In this document: piece after piece, positions 43,877 through 53,454 of the stretch | Layout: the number at the start of each line of letters is the position of its first letter | How positions within the stretch are numbered: position 1 is the stretch's first letter | NCBI GenBank assembly: GCA_031082315.1 | Contig: JAVHLC010000005.1 | Coordinates: 124,001-188,000, forward strand | Source: Thermodesulfobacteriota bacterium | GTDB taxonomy: Bacteria; Desulfobacterota; QYQD01 | DNA length: 64,000 nucleotides | Reading direction: 5' to 3' | Position numbers and translations under genes: made by a program | Notes under the pieces: model-generated | Database searches by the model: none | Told to the model about the DNA's origin: nothing | The model's input: only the letters and a program-made list of their open reading frames with translations

Positions 43877-44971
43877 ATGCCTGTCTTTTCAAAAGTTGAC
43901 ACTCTTATGCATCGGGCCGTGGAGGAAGGCGTTTTTCCGGGCGCCGTGCTCCTTATAGCGGCTGAGGCCAAGGTCTTATCCCATCGCGCCTACGGACATG
44001 CCTCCATTATTCCAGCCAGACAATCAATGACGACAGATACACTTTTCGACCTGGCCTCGCTTACCAAACCCCTGGCCACCACTATGGCGATTATGAACTT
44101 GGTGGCCGATGGTAAGCTGAAGATCGATCAAGAAATAGGGGATATTCTGGGTCTTGGCCGGGATAACCCCAAGGCGGGGATTACCTTGAGACAGCTTCTC
44201 TCCCACTCCTCGGGTATGCCTGCCTATCAACCTTATTTTGAGCAGTTAAGGGCTTATCCTCCGGGGGAACGAAAGAAGATATTACGCGGGTGGCTCCTGG
44301 ATGAACCCTTGGCTGCTGTCCCCGGGGAAGCGGCCCTTTACAGCGACCTGGGGTTCATGCTGCTTGAATGGATAATTGAAAGGGCCTCCGGCCAGGGATT
44401 GGATGAGTTTGTCTTGGCCAGGATTTACCGGCCGCTGGGCCTGGTTTTTACCGGATTTCGGCCCCTTAACAGCCGCAGTTTACCTGATCCCGGGGTGATA
44501 GCGGCCACAGAGGAGTGCCCCTGGCGCAAAAAGGTCTTGTGCGGCGAGGTGCATGATGACAACGCCTATGCCGTGGGCGGGGTGTGCGGTCATGCCGGTC
44601 TGTTTGGCACGGCGGAGGAGTTATATGGCCTCCTTAAGATGATATTAAAGTCCTATCGGGGGGAAGTAGAGACGGGAATCTTCAGCCGTGAATTGATGAC
44701 GGCCTTTCTTACACGGCAGGAGTTGCCCCGTGGAACCACCTGGGCGCTGGGCTTTGATACCCCATCCGAAGAGGGTTCAAGCGCCGGCCGGTATTTTTCC
44801 CGGAAAAGCGTCGGCCACCTCGGGTTTACCGGCGTGTCTTTCTGGATGGACCTGGAGAGAGAGATAATCATTCTCCTCCTTACCAACCGTATTCACCCCA
44901 GCCGGGCCAATGAAAAAATAAAGGCCTTCCGGCCCCTCATCCATGACGCCATAATGGAAGCCCTGATTTAA
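43877..44971 (+). CDS. Serine hydrolase of the class C beta-lactamase / penicillin-binding-protein-like family
   Basis: A 364-residue serine hydrolase. The catalytic SxxK is Ser61-Leu-Thr-Lys64 (FDLASLTKPLATTM); the second motif is a Tyr in LYSDLGFML and a late HLGFTG may be the third. No signal peptide is visible, so the protein is probably cytosolic, unlike true beta-lactamases. It follows ldcA by 19 bp, and an esterase or D-amino-acid peptidase role in peptidoglycan recycling would fit. The substrate is uncertain. It is the last gene before the restriction-modification island. Confidence 0.88.
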   Translation: MPVFSKVDTLMHRAVEEGVFPGAVLLIAAEAKVLSHRAYGHASIIPARQSMTTDTLFDLASLTKPLATTMAIMNLVADGKLKIDQEIGDILGLGRDNPKAGITLRQLLSHSSGMPAYQPYFEQLRAYPPGERKKILRGWLLDEPLAAVPGEAALYSDLGFMLLEWIIERASGQGLDEFVLARIYRPLGLVFTGFRPLNSRSLPDPGVIAATEECPWRKKVLCGEVHDDNAYAVGGVCGHAGLFGTAEELYGLLKMILKSYRGEVETGIFSRELMTAFLTRQELPRGTTWALGFDTPSEEGSSAGRYFSRKSVGHLGFTGVSFWMDLEREIIILLLTNRIHPSRANEKIKAFRPLIHDAIMEALI

Positions 44972-44996
44972 GTCTCAAAGCTCAAAGCTTTTGTCC

Positions 44997-45025
44997 TTGA
45001 CGGGACTGGTCCGCTTAAATATACT
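44997..45025 (+). promoter_or_regulatory. Sigma-70-type promoter of the type I restriction-modification operon
   Basis: TTGACG and TATACT are 17 bp apart, close to consensus, with a predicted start near 45032 and an 89-base leader before hsdM. A CTCAAAGCTCAAAG phrase precedes it. Confidence 0.65.
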
Positions 45026-45121
45026 CCTCTCTGGTTTCGTTGGCATTCGTAGGCATCTTACCGATAACTGAGCGGCCGCGGACTTCGAGTAGCAGGCCCT
45101 GAGCCAGGATCAGGAGCAGAC

Positions 45122-47134
45122 ATGAACAACTTCAGTGAAAAAGTTAGCTTTATCTGGTCGGTTGCCGACCTCATTCGCGGACCCTACCGGCCAAATCAGT
45201 ACAAGGACGTCATGCTCCCCCTGACCGTTCTTCGCCGCCTCGACTGCGTGCTCGAGCCGACTAAGGAAAAGGTCCTTGAAGCAAAGAATAAATGGAGCGG
45301 CAAGGGGAAAGGGGTTTTTGACGCCAAACTGATCCGGGCTTCAGGTGTGCCTTTCTACAACACCAGTCGTTACACCTTTGAAAAGCTCAAAGGTGATCCG
45401 AACAACATCGCCGCAAATCTGACCGACTACATCAAGGGTTTCTCCATGCGGGCCCGAGAGATCATCGAGCACTTCGGATTCGAGGAACACATCGACAAGC
45501 TCAACAAGGCCGACCGGCTCTATCTGGTCGTGTCCAAGTTCTGTGATATCGACCTCCATCCGCACGTCGTCTCGAACATCGAGATGGGCTACATCTTCGA
45601 GGAGCTGATCCGGAGGTTCAACGAGGCATCGAACGAGGAGGCCGGCGATCACTTTACGCCCCGTGAGGTCATTCGCCTGATGGTGAACCTCCTCTTTATG
45701 CCGGATGGCGACATCCTTACCACCAAGGGAATCGTGAAGACCCTCTATGACCCGGCCTGCGGAACGGGCGGTATGCTCTCCGTGGCCGAGGACTACGTGC
45801 GCGAACTCAACCCCGACGCCCGCCTGGAGGTCTTTGGCCAGGACTACAACGCCCAAGCCTACGCCATCTGCGGCTCGGACATGATGATCAAGGAACAGGA
45901 CATCGAGCACATCGCCTTTGGCGACAGCTTTACCGACGACCGGTTTCCTCGTCACAAGTTCGATTACATGCTGGCCAATCCGCCCTTCGGTGTGGAGTGG
46001 AAGCCGGAAGCCGACTTCATCACACGCGAACATGAAGAACAGGGCTTTGGAGGACGTTTCGGCGCGGGACTGCCTCGCATCAATGACGGCTCCCTTCTCT
46101 TTATCATGCACATGATCAGCAAAATGAAGGACCCCAAGGAAGGGGGCACCCGCCTGGGGATCGTCTTCAACGGTTCGCCGCTGTTCACCGGTGCGGCCGG
46201 GTCGGGAGAGAGCGAAATCCGCCGCTGGATCATCGAAAACGATTGGCTGGAGGCCATTGTCGCCTTGCCGGACCAGCTTTTCTACAACACGGGCATCTAC
46301 ACCTACCTCTGGATCGTCACCAACCGGAAGAAGCTGGGCCGCAGGGGCAAAATTCAACTGGTGGACGGAACGGCCTTCTTCAAAAAGATGCGTAAATCCC
46401 TCGGCAACAAGCGAAACGAAGTCTGCGACGATCAGCGCGATGAGATCACCCGGCTCTACGGGAATCTCAAGGATGCCGAGCACATCCGTGTCTTCGACAA
46501 CGAGGATTTCGGCCACCGCCGCATCACGGTCGAGCGGCCGCTTAGGCTCAACTTTGCTGTAGACAAGGAGCGTATCGCGCGACTTGAAGAGACCAAGGCA
46601 TTTGCAAATCTGGCCACCAGCAAGAAACGAAAGGATACCAAGGCTGCACAGGCGGAGATCGCCGAGGGGCGGAGGCTCCAAGAGGCAATCCTTTCCGCAC
46701 TGGGCCGTCTCGATCCTAGGGGCGTCGTCAAGAACCGCGAACAGTTCTCGGAGATGGTGAAGATGGCGTTCAAGAAGGCAGGTCTCAAGATTCCCGCCGT
46801 CCTGTTGAAGGCCATCCTCATGGCCCTGGCTGAGCGGGACGAGACTGCAAATATCTGCACCGACACCAATGGCAACCCCGAACCAGATCCCGAACTCCGC
46901 GACTACGAGAACGTCCCGCTCAAAGAAGACGTGGACGAATACATGAGGCGGGAAGTCCTGCCCCACGTGCCCGACGCCTGGGTGGACGAGTCCAAGACCA
47001 AGGTCGGCTACGAGATCAACATCAACCGCCACTTCTACCACTACGCGCCGCCGCGACCGCTGGAGAAGATCGAAACGGACCTCAAGAAGATCGAGAAGGA
47101 AATCGCGGACATGCTGGCGGAGGTGACGGAATGA
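45122..47134 (+). CDS. hsdM: Type I restriction-modification system, adenine-N6 methyltransferase subunit
   Basis: The 670-residue M subunit has the helical HsdM N-domain (1-150) and a methylase domain with SAM motif I (DPACGTGGML) and catalytic motif IV (NPPFG). A long charged C-terminal part (about 470-670) with coiled-coil stretches presumably contacts HsdS. It methylates adenine in the target chosen by HsdS. It overlaps rhuM by 4 bp. The codons in this operon end in C or G more often than in flanking housekeeping genes, which suggests acquisition by transfer. Confidence 0.96.
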   Translation: MNNFSEKVSFIWSVADLIRGPYRPNQYKDVMLPLTVLRRLDCVLEPTKEKVLEAKNKWSGKGKGVFDAKLIRASGVPFYNTSRYTFEKLKGDPNNIAANLTDYIKGFSMRAREIIEHFGFEEHIDKLNKADRLYLVVSKFCDIDLHPHVVSNIEMGYIFEELIRRFNEASNEEAGDHFTPREVIRLMVNLLFMPDGDILTTKGIVKTLYDPACGTGGMLSVAEDYVRELNPDARLEVFGQDYNAQAYAICGSDMMIKEQDIEHIAFGDSFTDDRFPRHKFDYMLANPPFGVEWKPEADFITREHEEQGFGGRFGAGLPRINDGSLLFIMHMISKMKDPKEGGTRLGIVFNGSPLFTGAAGSGESEIRRWIIENDWLEAIVALPDQLFYNTGIYTYLWIVTNRKKLGRRGKIQLVDGTAFFKKMRKSLGNKRNEVCDDQRDEITRLYGNLKDAEHIRVFDNEDFGHRRITVERPLRLNFAVDKERIARLEETKAFANLATSKKRKDTKAAQAEIAEGRRLQEAILSALGRLDPRGVVKNREQFSEMVKMAFKKAGLKIPAVLLKAILMALAERDETANICTDTNGNPEPDPELRDYENVPLKEDVDEYMRREVLPHVPDAWVDESKTKVGYEININRHFYHYAPPRPLEKIETDLKKIEKEIADMLAEVTE

Positions 47135-48237
47135 GCGAAAAAGACACACCCCGCCCGGGTGGAGAGATTATCGTTTACCAGGCCGAGGACGGCGGCAACC
47201 GCATCCGAGTGCTGCTGGAGGGCGAGACCGTCTGGCTGACCCAGGCGCTGATCGCCGAGTTGTTTCAGACCACCGTTCCGAACGTAAACATCCACCTGAA
47301 AAACATTTACGCGGAAGGCGAGCTGGCCGAGGAGTCAACTATTAAGGAATACTTAATAGTTCGCCAGGAAGGCTCCCGCCAAGTCTCCCGCAACGTGCTT
47401 CACTATAGCCTCGAGGCCATTTTGGCCGTGGGCTACCGGGTGCAAAGCCCGCGTGGCACCCAGTTTCGCCAGTGGGCCACCGAACGCCTGCGCGAATACA
47501 TCGTCAAGGGATTCACGCTCGACGACGAACGGCTCAAGGGCGACAGCGGGCTGGTGGACTATTTCGATGAACTGCTCGCCCGCATCCGAGAGATTCGCGC
47601 CAGTGAAGCGCGCGTCTACCAACGCATCCGGGAGATCTTCGCGCTGGCCTGCGACTACCGGGAGGGCGAGGAGGAAACGCAGCGGTTTTTCGCCACCATG
47701 CAGAACAAGATGCACCATGCCGCCACCGGCATGACGGCGGCGGAGATCGTGCGACGGCGCGCGGACGCAGGCAAGGCCAACATGGGTCTGACCGCGTGGA
47801 AAGGCGGCCGGGTGATCAAACGCGACGTGGGCACGGCCAAGAACTACCTCGACACCAGGGAGATCGACACGCTCAACCGCATTACCGTGATGTTTCTCGA
47901 CCAAGCCGAGTTCCGCGCCCAGCGGCGGCAGGATATTCGTATGCGCGACTGGGAAGGGTTCCTCGATAAGTTCCTGCACGACACCGAATTGCCCGTGCTC
48001 TCCGGACCCGGCACGATTAGTCGTGACGAGGCGCTCGAATGGGCGCAGGGACAATACGACGCCTTCGCAGAAAGGCGGCGACTGGAAGCGGAAACCGAGG
48101 CCGAGGCGCGGTACGTGGAAGACCTACGCACGTCCGCAAAGATGCTGGAGACGCGGCGCAAGAAACTGCGGACGCCCCCAAAGAGCAAGAAGAAGGCGAA
48201 GGGCGCGCGAAAGCAACGCGGGAGGGACGGCGAATGA
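47131..48237 (+). CDS. RhuM-family protein inside the type I RM operon
   Basis: A 368-residue protein with the conserved RhuM core: VWLTQALIAELFQTTVPNV (helix-turn-helix-like), HLKNIYAEGEL, YSLEAILAVGYRV and FRQWATERLREYIVKGF. The C-terminus is very basic and coiled (ending RKQRGRDGE). RhuM was named from a Salmonella pathogenicity island and its biochemical role is not established. It begins in the stop of hsdM and its own stop overlaps the hsdS start (ATGA), so it is a full member of the operon and may modulate restriction or be a toxin-like component. Confidence 0.88.
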   Translation: MSEKDTPRPGGEIIVYQAEDGGNRIRVLLEGETVWLTQALIAELFQTTVPNVNIHLKNIYAEGELAEESTIKEYLIVRQEGSRQVSRNVLHYSLEAILAVGYRVQSPRGTQFRQWATERLREYIVKGFTLDDERLKGDSGLVDYFDELLARIREIRASEARVYQRIREIFALACDYREGEEETQRFFATMQNKMHHAATGMTAAEIVRRRADAGKANMGLTAWKGGRVIKRDVGTAKNYLDTREIDTLNRITVMFLDQAEFRAQRRQDIRMRDWEGFLDKFLHDTELPVLSGPGTISRDEALEWAQGQYDAFAERRRLEAETEAEARYVEDLRTSAKMLETRRKKLRTPPKSKKKAKGARKQRGRDGE

Positions 48238-49496
48238 GCAGGCAGTCCTATCCGAAATATAGGCAGTCCGGTGTGCAATGGCTCGGTAAGGTGCCCGATC
48301 ATTGGGAGATGCTACGCCTGAAGACCATTGCGACTCTCGGCTACGGTGATTCACTTGCTGCTGATGACCGCCTTCCCGGTACGTGCCCTGTATATGGGTC
48401 AAATGGTGTTGTAGGCGAACATGATCGAGCCAACACCAAAGCGCCGTGCTTGATCGTTGGGCGGAAGGGGTCTTTCGGAAAGGTTGCTTACTCGAACATT
48501 CCTTGTTTTGCTATCGACACAACGTACTTCATTGATGACCGCTTCACATCGAATGATTTGCGATGGCTGTACTACTCCCTTCAGTGGCTTCGACTTGATT
48601 CCTTTTCAAAAGATTCCGCTGTCCCGGGCCTTTCACGCGAGGACGCCTACAACAACGTTCTCCCTTTTTGTCCGATAGAAGAACAACGCGCCATCGCCGC
48701 CTTTCTTGATCGCGAGACGGGGCGAATTGATGCGCTGGTCGAGAAAAAACAGCGGCAGATCGAGTTGCTCCAGGAGAAGCGATCCGCCCTTATCAGCCAC
48801 ACCGTCACCAAGGGGCTCGATCCCAACGCCCCAACGAAGGATTCCGGCATCGAATGGCTGGGTGAGATTCCGGAGCATTGGCCCGTTGTGCGGTTGCGTT
48901 TCCGTGCGAGGATTAATCCATCGAGGGCGGAGGTCAATGGACTTCCTGTGGATACCCAAGTTTCGTTTGTTCCAATGGAAGCTGTCTGTGAATACGGCGG
49001 GCTTCGTCTTGAGCAAATGAAACCCCTCGGAGATGTATCTACTGGATACACGTATTTCTGTGAAGGTGATGTCGTTGTAGCGAAGATTACACCTTGCTTT
49101 GAAAACGGTAAGGGTTCAATAGGAGAGGGGTTAGAAAACGGCCTTGGATTTGGGACGACCGAACTGCATGTTTTGCGCCCCTTGGAGGATTTGGATCGTC
49201 GATTCCTGTTTTACGTAACGATCAGCCACACCTTCCGCAAGATCGGCGAGGCATACATGTATGGAGCTGGCGGACAGAAACGCGTACCGGATGACTTTAT
49301 AAGAGACTTCAGGCATCCGATTCCTGCTATTGATATTCAGCGTTCCATTGCCGCCTTCCTCGACCGGGAGACAGTGCGGATTGATGCTATGACCAAGAAG
49401 ATACAAGACTCAATAGACATGCTCCGCGAATACCGCACCGCCCTGATCTCTGCCGCCGTGACGGGCAAGATCGACGTGCGCAAGGAGGTCTCCTGA
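48234..49496 (+). CDS. hsdS: Type I restriction-modification system, specificity subunit
   Basis: Chooses the bipartite DNA target for methylation and cleavage. The 420-residue protein has two target-recognition domains. Each is introduced by a conserved phrase (VQWLGKVPDHWEMLRLK and IEWLGEIPEHWPVVRLR) and followed by a coiled spacer beginning IAAFLDRET(G/V)RIDA. It ends AAVTGKIDVRKEVS. The correct start is the ATG at 48234 overlapping the rhuM stop; the frame is open upstream but inside rhuM. The stop shares a base with the hsdR start. Confidence 0.95.
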   Translation: MSRQSYPKYRQSGVQWLGKVPDHWEMLRLKTIATLGYGDSLAADDRLPGTCPVYGSNGVVGEHDRANTKAPCLIVGRKGSFGKVAYSNIPCFAIDTTYFIDDRFTSNDLRWLYYSLQWLRLDSFSKDSAVPGLSREDAYNNVLPFCPIEEQRAIAAFLDRETGRIDALVEKKQRQIELLQEKRSALISHTVTKGLDPNAPTKDSGIEWLGEIPEHWPVVRLRFRARINPSRAEVNGLPVDTQVSFVPMEAVCEYGGLRLEQMKPLGDVSTGYTYFCEGDVVVAKITPCFENGKGSIGEGLENGLGFGTTELHVLRPLEDLDRRFLFYVTISHTFRKIGEAYMYGAGGQKRVPDDFIRDFRHPIPAIDIQRSIAAFLDRETVRIDAMTKKIQDSIDMLREYRTALISAAVTGKIDVRKEVS

Positions 49497-52400
49497 TGCC
49501 TGGCCAACATACGGAATACGCATTCGAGACCGCCATCGAGCACCACCTGACCACGGCAGGCGGGTACGAGAAAGGCGACCGGGACGCGTTCGACCCTCAA
49601 CGCGGCCTCTTCCCGCAGGATGTGATTTCCTTCGTCCAGACAACCCAGCCTAAGGAATGGGAGTACCTCGCCAACCTCCAAAAAGAGAAGGCTGAAGACA
49701 CTCTGCTGGACGACCTCTGCCGGGCGCTCAATTCCGACCACGAGGGGTGTCTCTCCGTCCTGCGACACGGATTCAAATGCTTTGGAAAGCTGTTTCGCGT
49801 GGCCTACTTCGCCCCAGCGAGCGGAATGAACCCGGACACACAGAAACTCTACGCGGCGAACCGACTCGCAGTGACCCGTCAGCTTCGCTACTCGGCCAAG
49901 CACGGCAATACCCTCGATGTGACCTTGGCCTTGAATGGCATCCCCGTCTCCACGCTGGAGCTCAAAAACCCCATGACCGCCCAGACTTGGCGGCATGCGA
50001 TCACACAATACAAGAATGACCGCGACCCGGCGGACCCGATCTTCCAGTTCAAGAAGCGCACGATGGTTCATTTCGCCGTGGACACAGACGAAGTTTACAT
50101 GGCCACACGGCTTTCCGGCCGCAGCACCTATTTTCTCCCCTTCAACCGGGGCTGCGGAGGCGGCGCAGGTAACCCGGAGAATCCAGGTGGCTACAAAACC
50201 GCCTACCTCTGGGAAGAGGTCCTGGAGCGGCACAGCTTTCTCGACATCCTGGCGAGGTTCATTCATCTCCAGATCGAGGAGAAGCAGCTCGGCGGCAAAA
50301 AGGTGAAGCGGGAGACGATGATCTTCCCGCGCTACCACCAGCTTGATTGTGTGCGAAAACTCGTGGCCGACGCGCGCGGACGAGGCACCGGAACCAATTA
50401 CCTCGTCCAACACTCCGCCGGCAGCGGCAAGTCCAACTCCATCGCCTGGCTGGCCCATCGGCTCGCCAGCCTCTACACCGAAAAGGACGAAAAGGTCTTC
50501 GACTCGATCATCGTGGTAACCGACCGGGTGGTCCTTGACCAGCAGCTCCAGAACACGATTTACCAGTTCGAGCACAAGCAGGGCGTGGTCCAGAAGATCG
50601 ACATCAACTCGACCCAGTTGGCCGATGCCCTCGGGTCTGGTGTGCCGGTCGTGATCACCACGTTACAGAAGTTCCCCTTTGTCACCGAGAAGATGGGCGA
50701 TTTGCCTATGCGCCGATACGCGGTGGTGGTTGATGAGGCGCACAGTTCGCAGGGCGGCGAGACGGCGACCGAACTCAAGGGTGTGCTCGCCGGAGCGGCG
50801 ATCAAGGAAGAGGCCAGGGCGAAGGCCGAGGAGGAAGGGCTGCCCGATTATGAAGAGGAAATCCTCAAGACCATGGCCAAACGCGGCCACCAGCCCAATA
50901 TCAGCTTCTTCGCCTTCACCGCGACACCCAAGTATAAAACGCTGGAGGTCTTCGGAACGAAGGGCGCGGATGGTAAGCCGCAACCCTTCCACCTCTACAG
51001 CATGCGGCAGGCCATCGACGAGGGCTTCATCCTCGACGTTCTCCAAAACTACACCACGTACAAGACATATTACCGGCTGATCAAGTCCATCGAAGACGAT
51101 CCCAAGGTGGACAAGCGTAAGGCGGCAAGGGCGCTCGCCCGCTTCATGAGTCTCCATCCGCACAACATCGCCCAGAAGACTGAGGTCATGGTCGAGCATT
51201 TCCGCCACTTCACCATGCATAAGATTGGCGGAAAAGCCAAGGCGATGGTAGTCACCTCCAGCCGATTGCACGCGGTAAAGTACAAACAGGCATTCGACAA
51301 ATACATCGCCGAGAAGGGTTACACGGGGATCAAGACGCTGGTTGCCTTCTCCGGTACGGTGATCGATCCGGATGCACCCGAAGTGGAATACACGGAAGTC
51401 GGCATGAACAACGGCATCCGCGAGAAGGAGCTTCCCGAACGCTTTGGAACGGAAGAGTACCAGGTGCTTCTCGTGGCGGAGAAATACCAGACCGGATTTG
51501 ACCAGCCGCTCCTTCACACCATGTACGTGGACAAGCGGCTCGCAGGAATCCAGGCGGTCCAAACCCTCTCCCGGCTCAACCGTACCCACCCGGGCAAGGA
51601 AGATACCTTTATTCTCGACTTCGTCAATGAGCCCGAAGAGATATTGAAGGCCTTCCAACCCTACTACGAGCAGACGATCATCGGCGAGAGGGCGGAGCCG
51701 AAGCAACTTTACGAACTTCAGGCCAAATTGGACGGACACCAGGTCTACTACAAGGCCGAGGTCGAGGAGTTCTGTAAGGTTTTCTACAAACCGCGACAGA
51801 ATCAAACGCCCGCCGACCACGCCAGGATGAACGCGTGCATCGATCCGGCTGTGAATCGTTACAACGGACTTGAAGAAGAGGTCCGCGAGGAGTTCCGCAA
51901 GACGCTGGTTGCTTTTAGGAACCTCTATTCGTTCATGGCGCAGGTGATCCCCTTCCAGGACTCCGACTTGGAGAAGCTTTACTCATACATCCGGTTTCTG
52001 CTTACCAAACTGCCGAGGGGCGCCCGCGGGCCGATCTACAACTTTGACGATGACGTCGCGCTCAAGTTTTACCGATTGCAGAAGATCGGCGAGGGTTCAA
52101 TCGCCATGGAGCCGGGCGCTCGCTATGAGGTGGCGGGTCCCACGTCCGTGGGCACCGGCGTCGCCCGAGGTGATGAGATCGAGTTGTCCAAGCTGATCGA
52201 TATTCTCAACGAGCGGTTCGGAACGGAGTTCAAGCCTGGCGATCAACTGTTTTTCGAGTCGATACGGGAGGATGCTGTAGCCGACAGCAGCCTCCGACAA
52301 GCCGCGCTCGCCAACACGATGGAGAACTTCGGCTACGTCTTCCGTAAAGCCCTGGAGGGTCTCTTTATCGACCGCATGGACCAAAACGAGGAAATCACGG

Positions 52401-52507
52401 CCAAGTTTATGAACGAGGCCCAGTTCCGCGAGGCCGTCAGCCAGCACCTCCTCAAGGATGTCTACGAGAAGATCCGGGAGGAGGCCGAAGCCGCAAATGA
52501 CAAATGA
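49496..52507 (+). CDS. hsdR: Type I restriction-modification system, restriction/translocase subunit
   Basis: The motor and nuclease of the complex. The 1003-residue protein has an N-terminal nuclease domain with the ELK catalytic motif (VSTLELKNPMT), SF2 helicase motifs I (HSAGSGKSNS), II (VVVDEAHSS) and III (FFAFTATP), motif VI (QTLSRLNRTHPGK) and a helical C-terminal region. Its start overlaps the hsdS stop (TGATG). All motifs are intact, so the system appears functional. Confidence 0.96.
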   Translation: MPGQHTEYAFETAIEHHLTTAGGYEKGDRDAFDPQRGLFPQDVISFVQTTQPKEWEYLANLQKEKAEDTLLDDLCRALNSDHEGCLSVLRHGFKCFGKLFRVAYFAPASGMNPDTQKLYAANRLAVTRQLRYSAKHGNTLDVTLALNGIPVSTLELKNPMTAQTWRHAITQYKNDRDPADPIFQFKKRTMVHFAVDTDEVYMATRLSGRSTYFLPFNRGCGGGAGNPENPGGYKTAYLWEEVLERHSFLDILARFIHLQIEEKQLGGKKVKRETMIFPRYHQLDCVRKLVADARGRGTGTNYLVQHSAGSGKSNSIAWLAHRLASLYTEKDEKVFDSIIVVTDRVVLDQQLQNTIYQFEHKQGVVQKIDINSTQLADALGSGVPVVITTLQKFPFVTEKMGDLPMRRYAVVVDEAHSSQGGETATELKGVLAGAAIKEEARAKAEEEGLPDYEEEILKTMAKRGHQPNISFFAFTATPKYKTLEVFGTKGADGKPQPFHLYSMRQAIDEGFILDVLQNYTTYKTYYRLIKSIEDDPKVDKRKAARALARFMSLHPHNIAQKTEVMVEHFRHFTMHKIGGKAKAMVVTSSRLHAVKYKQAFDKYIAEKGYTGIKTLVAFSGTVIDPDAPEVEYTEVGMNNGIREKELPERFGTEEYQVLLVAEKYQTGFDQPLLHTMYVDKRLAGIQAVQTLSRLNRTHPGKEDTFILDFVNEPEEILKAFQPYYEQTIIGERAEPKQLYELQAKLDGHQVYYKAEVEEFCKVFYKPRQNQTPADHARMNACIDPAVNRYNGLEEEVREEFRKTLVAFRNLYSFMAQVIPFQDSDLEKLYSYIRFLLTKLPRGARGPIYNFDDDVALKFYRLQKIGEGSIAMEPGARYEVAGPTSVGTGVARGDEIELSKLIDILNERFGTEFKPGDQLFFESIREDAVADSSLRQAALANTMENFGYVFRKALEGLFIDRMDQNEEITAKFMNEAQFREAVSQHLLKDVYEKIREEAEAANDK

Positions 52508-52534
52508 CGGAATAGCCAGGTTTTTCAACACAAT

Positions 52535-52750
52535 GTGGCACAACCCTCTGGCTCAGCCCCTGTCAAAACAGGCTTTGTGCCCCCGCCGGCTGGACCGGCC
52601 ATTGCAAACCTGGCCGACAAGTCCGACGGGGCCAAGGTCAGAATCAGGGTCGAGGGAACTTCGGAAGCAGGATTCAACCCAGCATGGCTGCGCAATGCCG
52701 TGGACGAACCGCTCGATGAGGCGGATGTTGAGAGGATACCTGAGGGATAG
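52535..52750 (+). pseudogene. Probable 3' remnant of an unidentified gene
   Basis: An open frame of 71 codons, from a GTG without a ribosome binding site. It reads like the end of a larger protein: a Pro/Ala-rich linker followed by AKVRIRVEGTSEAGF and LRNAVDEPLDEADVE. The tail resembles the C-terminal strand-helix of some large DUF499-type ATPases found in defence loci, but that is a weak impression. It lies directly behind the intact hsdR and ahead of other RM fragments. Confidence 0.4.
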
Positions 52751-52846
52751 GATAATCTGTTAGGGGTGAGGACTTATGAAGAGGCTACGAAACACACGAA
52801 AGGCACGAAACGAAAGATGATGACTTTGCGTCTTTTTTCTGAAAAA

Positions 52847-52921
52847 TTCGAATACCGTTCCGCCATCATCTCTGCGGCCGTAACGGGCAAGATCGACGTG
52901 CGCGAGGAGGTTATTTCATGA
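52847..52921 (+). pseudogene. 3' tip of a second hsdS gene
   Basis: Twenty-four codons, FEYRSAIISAAVTGKIDV and on to the stop, match the end of the intact HsdS (REYRTALISAAVTGKIDVR) almost residue for residue. No upstream part remains. The stop overlaps the ATG of the Fic fragment, preserving the original operon joint. Confidence 0.88.
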
Positions 52922-53049
52922 AACCCTTTACACCGGACAGCCTGCCCCTCGACCGTGTTGACTGGGCCGCCCATGTTTCCCTGATCGGACAGGCGAACGC
53001 CGCCCTGGCAAAGGTAGACGGGCAGCTGTCACGATCTTTCCCGAACTGA
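52918..53049 (+). pseudogene. N-terminal fragment of a Fic-family gene
   Basis: The first 43 codons (MKPFTPDSLPLDRVDWAAHV, then LIGQANAALAKVDGQL) match the start of Fic-domain proteins that accompany type I RM loci. The frame then meets a stop and the catalytic Fic core is missing. It overlaps the hsdS remnant in the ATGA manner typical of intact operons. Confidence 0.72.
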
Positions 53050-53226
53050 TCGCGATCACCGAACAGGAGCATTGAGTTGCAGGCAATCCACGTAATCGAT
53101 TTTGTGTTTCATAAAGTGCCATGCGTGCAACACAATCGTTTTTGTGTGTATTAGATGAAGCTCAATGATAAGGTTTTGCCCATACAACCGCCAGACTGAG
53201 GTATCTCCGCCAAAGGAGGCTTTTAG

Positions 53227-53454
53227 GTGTCCAAAAATTACACGGAAGCTACATTTGAAACCGCTATTGAACACCACCTGACTACGGCAGGCGGGTACGA
53301 AAAGGGTGACCGGGATGCGTTCGACGCGGAACGCAGCCTCTTTCCACAGGATGTGATCTCTTTCATCCAGACAACCCGGCCCAAGGAATGGGAATACCTG
53401 AACAGCATCCAGAAGGATAAGACAGAAGACACTCTGCTAAGGGTAACTATATGA
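53227..53454 (+). pseudogene. N-terminal fragment of a second hsdR gene
   Basis: About 70 codons, with FETAIEHHLTTAGGYEKGDR and LFPQDVISFIQTT, match the N-terminus of the intact HsdR closely. A strong AAAGGAGG site precedes the GTG start. After DTLL the similarity ends abruptly (RVTI, stop) and the next gene begins within the stop. The truncated protein could still be translated but lacks nuclease and motor parts. Confidence 0.9.

Noticed and set aside
45341-47149. 602-codon open frame on the minus strand
   Set aside because: It is antisense to hsdM, whose methylase motifs are unambiguous; long mirror frames are common in GC-rich codon-biased genes.
48039-48233. Upstream extension of HsdS
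   Set aside because: It lies wholly inside rhuM in another frame; the ATGA joint at 48234 is the operon-typical start.
50663-51820. 385-codon minus-strand frame inside hsdR (and 49337-50575)
   Set aside because: Mirror frames of a clear HsdR coding sequence, with no family motifs of their own.
52774-52846. Insertion-sequence remnant
   Set aside because: The ACGAAACACACGAAAGGCACGAAA words look like half of a dispersed palindrome; no transposase or clear terminal repeats.
53000-53100. A short frame reading AVTIFPELIAITEQEH near the fic fragment
   Set aside because: It may be a tail of a further gene or a frameshifted part, but it is too short to assign.
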